NCBI GenBank assembly: GCA_035291705.1
Contig: DATDRM010000137.1
Span: 1 to 17,648, forward strand
Length of the DNA stretch: 17,648 bases
Origin: DATDRM01 sp035291705
GTDB taxonomy: Bacteria; Chloroflexota; Anaerolineae; Anaerolineales; UBA4823
Reading direction: 5' to 3'
Made by a program: the position numbers and the translations under genes. Of this stretch, positions 14,638 through 17,648 are shown piece after piece. The first letter of the stretch is position 1. The number at the start of each line of letters is the position of its first letter. Below the pieces are notes generated by a model. The model was not told the origin of the DNA. It did not search any database and worked only from the letters and a program-made list of their open reading frames with translations.

Positions 14638-16697
14638 TCATATCCTTCTCCTGTCCAGTCTGAGTAAGGGATTTGCGAGGCGTCACCGCTCACTGTGCCA
14701 CCCCCGATCCAGCACTGGCACTTGCGGGTGCCAGGATCATGGAAACGGATCAGGTACCATCCCGTGCCGGATTGCCCCTGGATCTCCAACTCCGCCCCGG
14801 CATGGAACGTCCACAGCTCTGGATAGGTCTCATCTGCCCCACCGCGGCAGTAGTAACCTTGATCAAGGACCAAAATGGCCGGTCCGAGAGGTGGGTTGGT
14901 GGCAATAGGCGAGGGTGGAATATAGAGAGTCGGGGCGTCAGTCGGCTGGGATATGTCGCTCTCCATGCTGATTTGGGTTTGCGTAGGGCTCGGCCGGGGT
15001 ATGTCGCTCGGCGCGCTGGTTTGGACTTGTGTAGGGTTCAGCAGGGATGGATTGGTGACGGTTTCGGAAAGCGCGTCTGCGCGGCTCGGGGTGATGGTAG
15101 CCGGCGCCGAGAAGTTCAAGACGATGCGTGGAAGGTAGATACCAATGGCAATTGTCCCCACGGCAATTGTCCCTAAGAGGAACAGGCTTGCCAGGACCCA
15201 GGTCCATAGCGGAACGCGCTTGATGAAACTCTTCGGAGGAGCACCGGAGGCGGGCACTGCGGTGACTGGAGGGGGTGCAGCAGGGGATTGTTCGGGCCAT
15301 CTGGAAGCGGAGATAGGTATTTCAATGACTGGAGGGGGTGCAGCGGGGGGTTGTTCGGGCGACCTGAAAGCGGAGGGAGGTATTTCAATGACTGGAGGGG
15401 GTGCAGCAGGGGATTGTTTGGGCCATCTGGAAGCGGAGGGAGGTATTTCAATGACCGGAGGGGGTGCAGCAGGGGGTTGTTCGGGCAACCTGAAAGCGGA
15501 GGGAGGCATTTCGATGACCGGCGGAGGTGCAGCAGGGGGTTGTTCGGGAGACCTGGAAGCGAAGGGGGGTTCCACAGGCTGGGGGAGGGGATGGCTTAAC
15601 TGGATGTCGAACAGGCGCCCATCGGAGGAGCGGGTGAAGAGCACAGGTGTGCCCCATTCGATATCATTCCCGGAAGTAAAGATAGACATCCTGGCTTCAG
15701 ACAGGGCTGTGTCAACCGGGTTCCCTTCCGTAATCGCGGTGTAGAAATTTTGCGAAAAGATCAGTGCAGCCTGGTCGGTAATCTCGAATTGCATGGCGAT
15801 CACTGCCGGAATGCCCTGCTGTACCAGGCTCTGGGCTACCCCAGCGAAGGGATCTTGCCGGCCGGAACGGGCTCCTTCGCAGGCGTTGAGCACCACCAGG
15901 CGCAAAGAAGGATAGTTGTGCAACAGCCAACCTAATTCCTGGCCGCTTACGATTTTCCCCAGGTTGTTTTCATTTTCGAGGATCAGGACACCTTCTTGAG
16001 AACCGGGGTTGAATCCGCCGTGACCGATGAATTGGAAGATATGGTGTTTACCGGTGCGGAGCTGCCGCTGAAGCGCTTCAAAAGTAGCATTATCGATGCG
16101 TTCCAGGTTAACCAGGCCTTTTTGGGCTAATGGCTGCAGCGCATTGCTCAAACGGGAATACTCAGTTTCAACATCTAATGGTGGATAGTCACTGGGACTG
16201 GAAACCATCACGAGCACTTTGAGGGGTAAATCGACTGTTAAAGCCTGGCTGGCCTGCGGGACATCCAAATAGCGAATGATTGGCGTTTGTAAGGCGAGCG
16301 CCAGGAAGCGGTTTTGGCGAGCGTCGTATAAATATTCCCAGGGCAGGTCGCCAGATTCAGCTGAAGTCTGACGTAAGCGTATCCGCAGACCTTTTCCCTG
16401 GGATTGGGCGATCACGAGGCTGGAGCTGAGCAATGCCAGGATATCCTCGCAGAAGACTGCGTCAAACAGGCGACCGCCTACCTTTTTGATTGTGTCCATC
16501 TCGGGAGAGTCAATGCGACGTACTCCCTTACGTGGACGGCCCACCCGCAGGAAAAAATTTTCCAACTCCAGGTTTGAGAGCGGTAAGGTAAACTCTGAGC
16601 TGGCCTGCCCGGCAGGGGATTCCAAAACCTGGGCTTGAAATTTTTTACCAAGTCGATTGATCTGCAGATCGAAATCGAGGAAGGAGGGGGTGGGCAT
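14628..16697 (-). CDS. Membrane-anchored CHAT protein with proline-rich repeats and extracytoplasmic SH3-like domain
   Basis: The 689-residue protein has a CHAT protease module at about 100-366, with the dyad in FIGHGG (His226) and LNACEGA (Cys273), then GIPAVIAMQFEI and WGTPVLFTR. Five 21-residue repeats (382-486) follow, with the core PAAPPPVIE. Then come a basic FIKR and one membrane helix (about 496-523), a Ser/Thr/Pro-rich stalk (about 530-600), and a small C-terminal domain (about 606-689) of SH3-like appearance with Cys617, 660, 662 and 688. The basic residues before the helix suggest that the protease is cytoplasmic and the Cys-containing domain outside. This looks like a receptor-type protease: an outside sensor, a rigid linker and an inside CHAT effector. 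The -10 box lies so close to the ATG that the mRNA may be leaderless. It is 52 bases downstream of the caspase-like gene. Substrate unknown. Confidence 0.88.
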   Translation of the reverse strand: MPTPSFLDFDLQINRLGKKFQAQVLESPAGQASSEFTLPLSNLELENFFLRVGRPRKGVRRIDSPEMDTIKKVGGRLFDAVFCEDILALLSSSLVIAQSQGKGLRIRLRQTSAESGDLPWEYLYDARQNRFLALALQTPIIRYLDVPQASQALTVDLPLKVLVMVSSPSDYPPLDVETEYSRLSNALQPLAQKGLVNLERIDNATFEALQRQLRTGKHHIFQFIGHGGFNPGSQEGVLILENENNLGKIVSGQELGWLLHNYPSLRLVVLNACEGARSGRQDPFAGVAQSLVQQGIPAVIAMQFEITDQAALIFSQNFYTAITEGNPVDTALSEARMSIFTSGNDIEWGTPVLFTRSSDGRLFDIQLSHPLPQPVEPPFASRSPEQPPAAPPPVIEMPPSAFRLPEQPPAAPPPVIEIPPSASRWPKQSPAAPPPVIEIPPSAFRSPEQPPAAPPPVIEIPISASRWPEQSPAAPPPVTAVPASGAPPKSFIKRVPLWTWVLASLFLLGTIAVGTIAIGIYLPRIVLNFSAPATITPSRADALSETVTNPSLLNPTQVQTSAPSDIPRPSPTQTQISMESDISQPTDAPTLYIPPSPIATNPPLGPAILVLDQGYYCRGGADETYPELWTFHAGAELEIQGQSGTGWYLIRFHDPGTRKCQCWIGGGTVSGDASQIPYSDWTGEGYECP
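15240..15554 (-). repeat. Five 63-bp tandem repeats in the CHAT gene
   Basis: Five consecutive in-frame 63-bp units encode 21-residue repeats with the core PEQPPAAPPPVIEIPPSA. The preceding residue alternates (RS, RL, RW, RS, RW) and the ends alternate SAF and SAS, which hints at a 42-residue higher-order unit duplicated at least once. The first four copies are very similar and the fifth, nearest the membrane helix, has diverged. The high similarity suggests recent expansion and possible variation in copy number. Confidence 0.9.
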
Positions 16698-16704
16698 ACG
16701 ATTT

Positions 16705-16733
16705 ATTATACCAAAAACGATGAATTACGTCAG
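16705..16733 (-). promoter_or_regulatory. Predicted promoter of the CHAT receptor gene (possibly leaderless)
   Basis: Read on the minus strand, CTGACG (16728-16733) and a perfect TATAAT (16705-16710) are separated by 17 bases. The start codon begins only seven bases beyond the -10 box, so transcription would start at or next to the A of the ATG. No ribosome binding site is visible before this ATG. Confidence 0.6.
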
Positions 16734-16749
16734 ATATAATGGAAGAGAA

Positions 16750-17648
16750 TCATGGCATTAAAGCGGCCTCAGCAGTGGTCTCGCCCGGAACATTGATCTG
16801 TGCCGTTACCCGCAGGCGGACGGCTGGATCGCCGATGACCACGTAGCTGCGCGCGTCGTTATTTGCCGTCCACGCGCTGGCCAGCTCATACACATTGATC
16901 TGTTTCCCAAATTGGGCGCCTTGCAGCTCTTCGGTCAGCATAGTGGATAGCTCTGCATAGCGTTCATTGAAATATTCCATCGCCAAACCAACCGGCTGGC
17001 CCGCCATCAACCTTTTCAGCGTGCTTTCGAAAACCGCCAATTGGCTTCCTGCCTCTCTCCAATTGAAGGAGAAACCCCAGGCGCGTTCTACATGCCCCAC
17101 AACTGCCAGCATCCCCCCCTTGGGGTGGCTTAACAGCCGCTGAGGCAAGTGTGCCAAGAAGGCATGCGGAGCGATGAGCGCAGGCTCGCGAAAGTATTGG
17201 TGCGTAAAATCATCCATCTGGGGTGTGCCGGCTCCATAACAGGCGAAATGGAAGGACAGCTTCCCAAGCAGATGAGCATCGGAGGCAATATCATCTGCCG
17301 AATAATAGTGTTCTTCGGGAATAGGCCCGCTCCACGCAGTTGGGCCAGGCCAGTCCTGGCAGAGTAACGCGCCCTGATGGGGCAGCTGGCGTGGATCAGC
17401 GTTTGGAAACCCCATGCCGTGACTGGCGGAAAAGATCAAGGCCGGTGAGTCGTGAGCCATGATGCACTCGCTTAGGGCAGCCTTGGTCGCACCCTCCCCC
17501 CGGATTGACTGGATTTCCCAACCGCTGTGGGGTCTATCAGCCGCAAAGAGGTCAGCCAGAGGCTGCACCAGCAGGTTGGCGCTCAATTGGGTGGCCCGGT
17601 CGTCTGGATTCTCCACTCCGAAAAAGACCGCTTTGGGCGGTAGAGCTA
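16750..17648 (-). CDS. Caspase/gingipain-like (C25-type) cysteine peptidase domain protein, 5' end beyond window
   Basis: The frame is open from the stop at 16750 to the right edge (298 residues visible). A GTG at 17614-17616 could serve as start, but the residues upstream (ALPPKAVFFG) read as continuous coding sequence, so the true start is probably outside. A caspase-type dyad is suggested by FSASHGMGF (His at 17419-17421) and FHFACYGAGTP (Cys at 17239-17241). Between them lies YYSADDI, and near the end ARSYVVIGDPAVRLRV, a GDPA-type motif seen at the end of gingipain-like and CHAT-like domains. No membrane segment is visible in this part. It lies 52 bases before the CHAT receptor gene on the same strand and may be functionally linked to it. 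The exact family is uncertain. Confidence 0.75.
   Translation of the reverse strand, partial: ALPPKAVFFGVENPDDRATQLSANLLVQPLADLFAADRPHSGWEIQSIRGEGATKAALSECIMAHDSPALIFSASHGMGFPNADPRQLPHQGALLCQDWPGPTAWSGPIPEEHYYSADDIASDAHLLGKLSFHFACYGAGTPQMDDFTHQYFREPALIAPHAFLAHLPQRLLSHPKGGMLAVVGHVERAWGFSFNWREAGSQLAVFESTLKRLMAGQPVGLAMEYFNERYAELSTMLTEELQGAQFGKQINVYELASAWTANNDARSYVVIGDPAVRLRVTAQINVPGETTAEAALMP

Noticed and set aside
15145..15744. Plus-strand open frame with Gly-rich repeats
   Set aside because: It is the antisense shadow of the proline-rich tandem repeats of the CHAT gene; the repeats are meaningful only in the minus-strand frame.
16735..16740. TATAAT on the plus strand
   Set aside because: No plus-strand gene follows it, and no good -35 box is found at the proper distance.

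Overview
The window looks like a chromosomal segment of a Chloroflexota (Anaerolineae-like) bacterium. This is inferred from the mix of large CHAT, STAND-NTPase and WD40 signalling proteins, protoglobin and Rieske domains, a DRG-like TGS GTPase and a fused Dha/PTS protein. No rRNA or marker gene is present, so the assignment is tentative. No tRNA, rRNA, CRISPR array or transposase was seen. Coding density is high and no gap without a gene exceeds about 180 bases.

Left block (1-5953, minus strand): a probable two-gene operon. The first gene encodes a CHAT (caspase-like) protease domain fused to a SIR2-like domain. The second encodes a very large novel-STAND NTPase with one transmembrane helix, an Ala-rich linker and about 13 WD40 repeats; it lacks only its last few residues at the left edge. 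This sensor plus double-effector arrangement resembles prokaryotic conflict or cell-suicide systems and is the best candidate for an undescribed system here.

Middle block (about 6056-11432, plus strand): a promoter diverging from that operon drives dhaK-dhaL-dhaM, the PEP-dependent dihydroxyacetone kinase. DhaM is fused to HPr and a full-length Enzyme I, so the whole phosphorelay is encoded in one operon. A lipoprotein with a thermonuclease domain and a lamin-tail domain follows on the same strand.

Right block (11439-17648, minus strand): a protoglobin fused to two intact Rieske [2Fe-2S] domains; a 90-bp MITE-like element flanked by TA; a VapB-like antitoxin whose PIN toxin survives only as about 15 codons next to the element; a TGS-domain GTPase; a C-terminal fragment of a formylglycine-generating-enzyme-like protein; a membrane-anchored CHAT protein with five 21-residue proline-rich repeats; and a caspase/gingipain-like protein cut by the right edge.

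Three separate caspase-fold proteins within 17.6 kb, together with STAND, SIR2, WD40 and FGE-like parts, suggest a locus for regulated proteolysis or self/non-self conflict. That functional reading is inference; the domain assignments rest on visible motifs.
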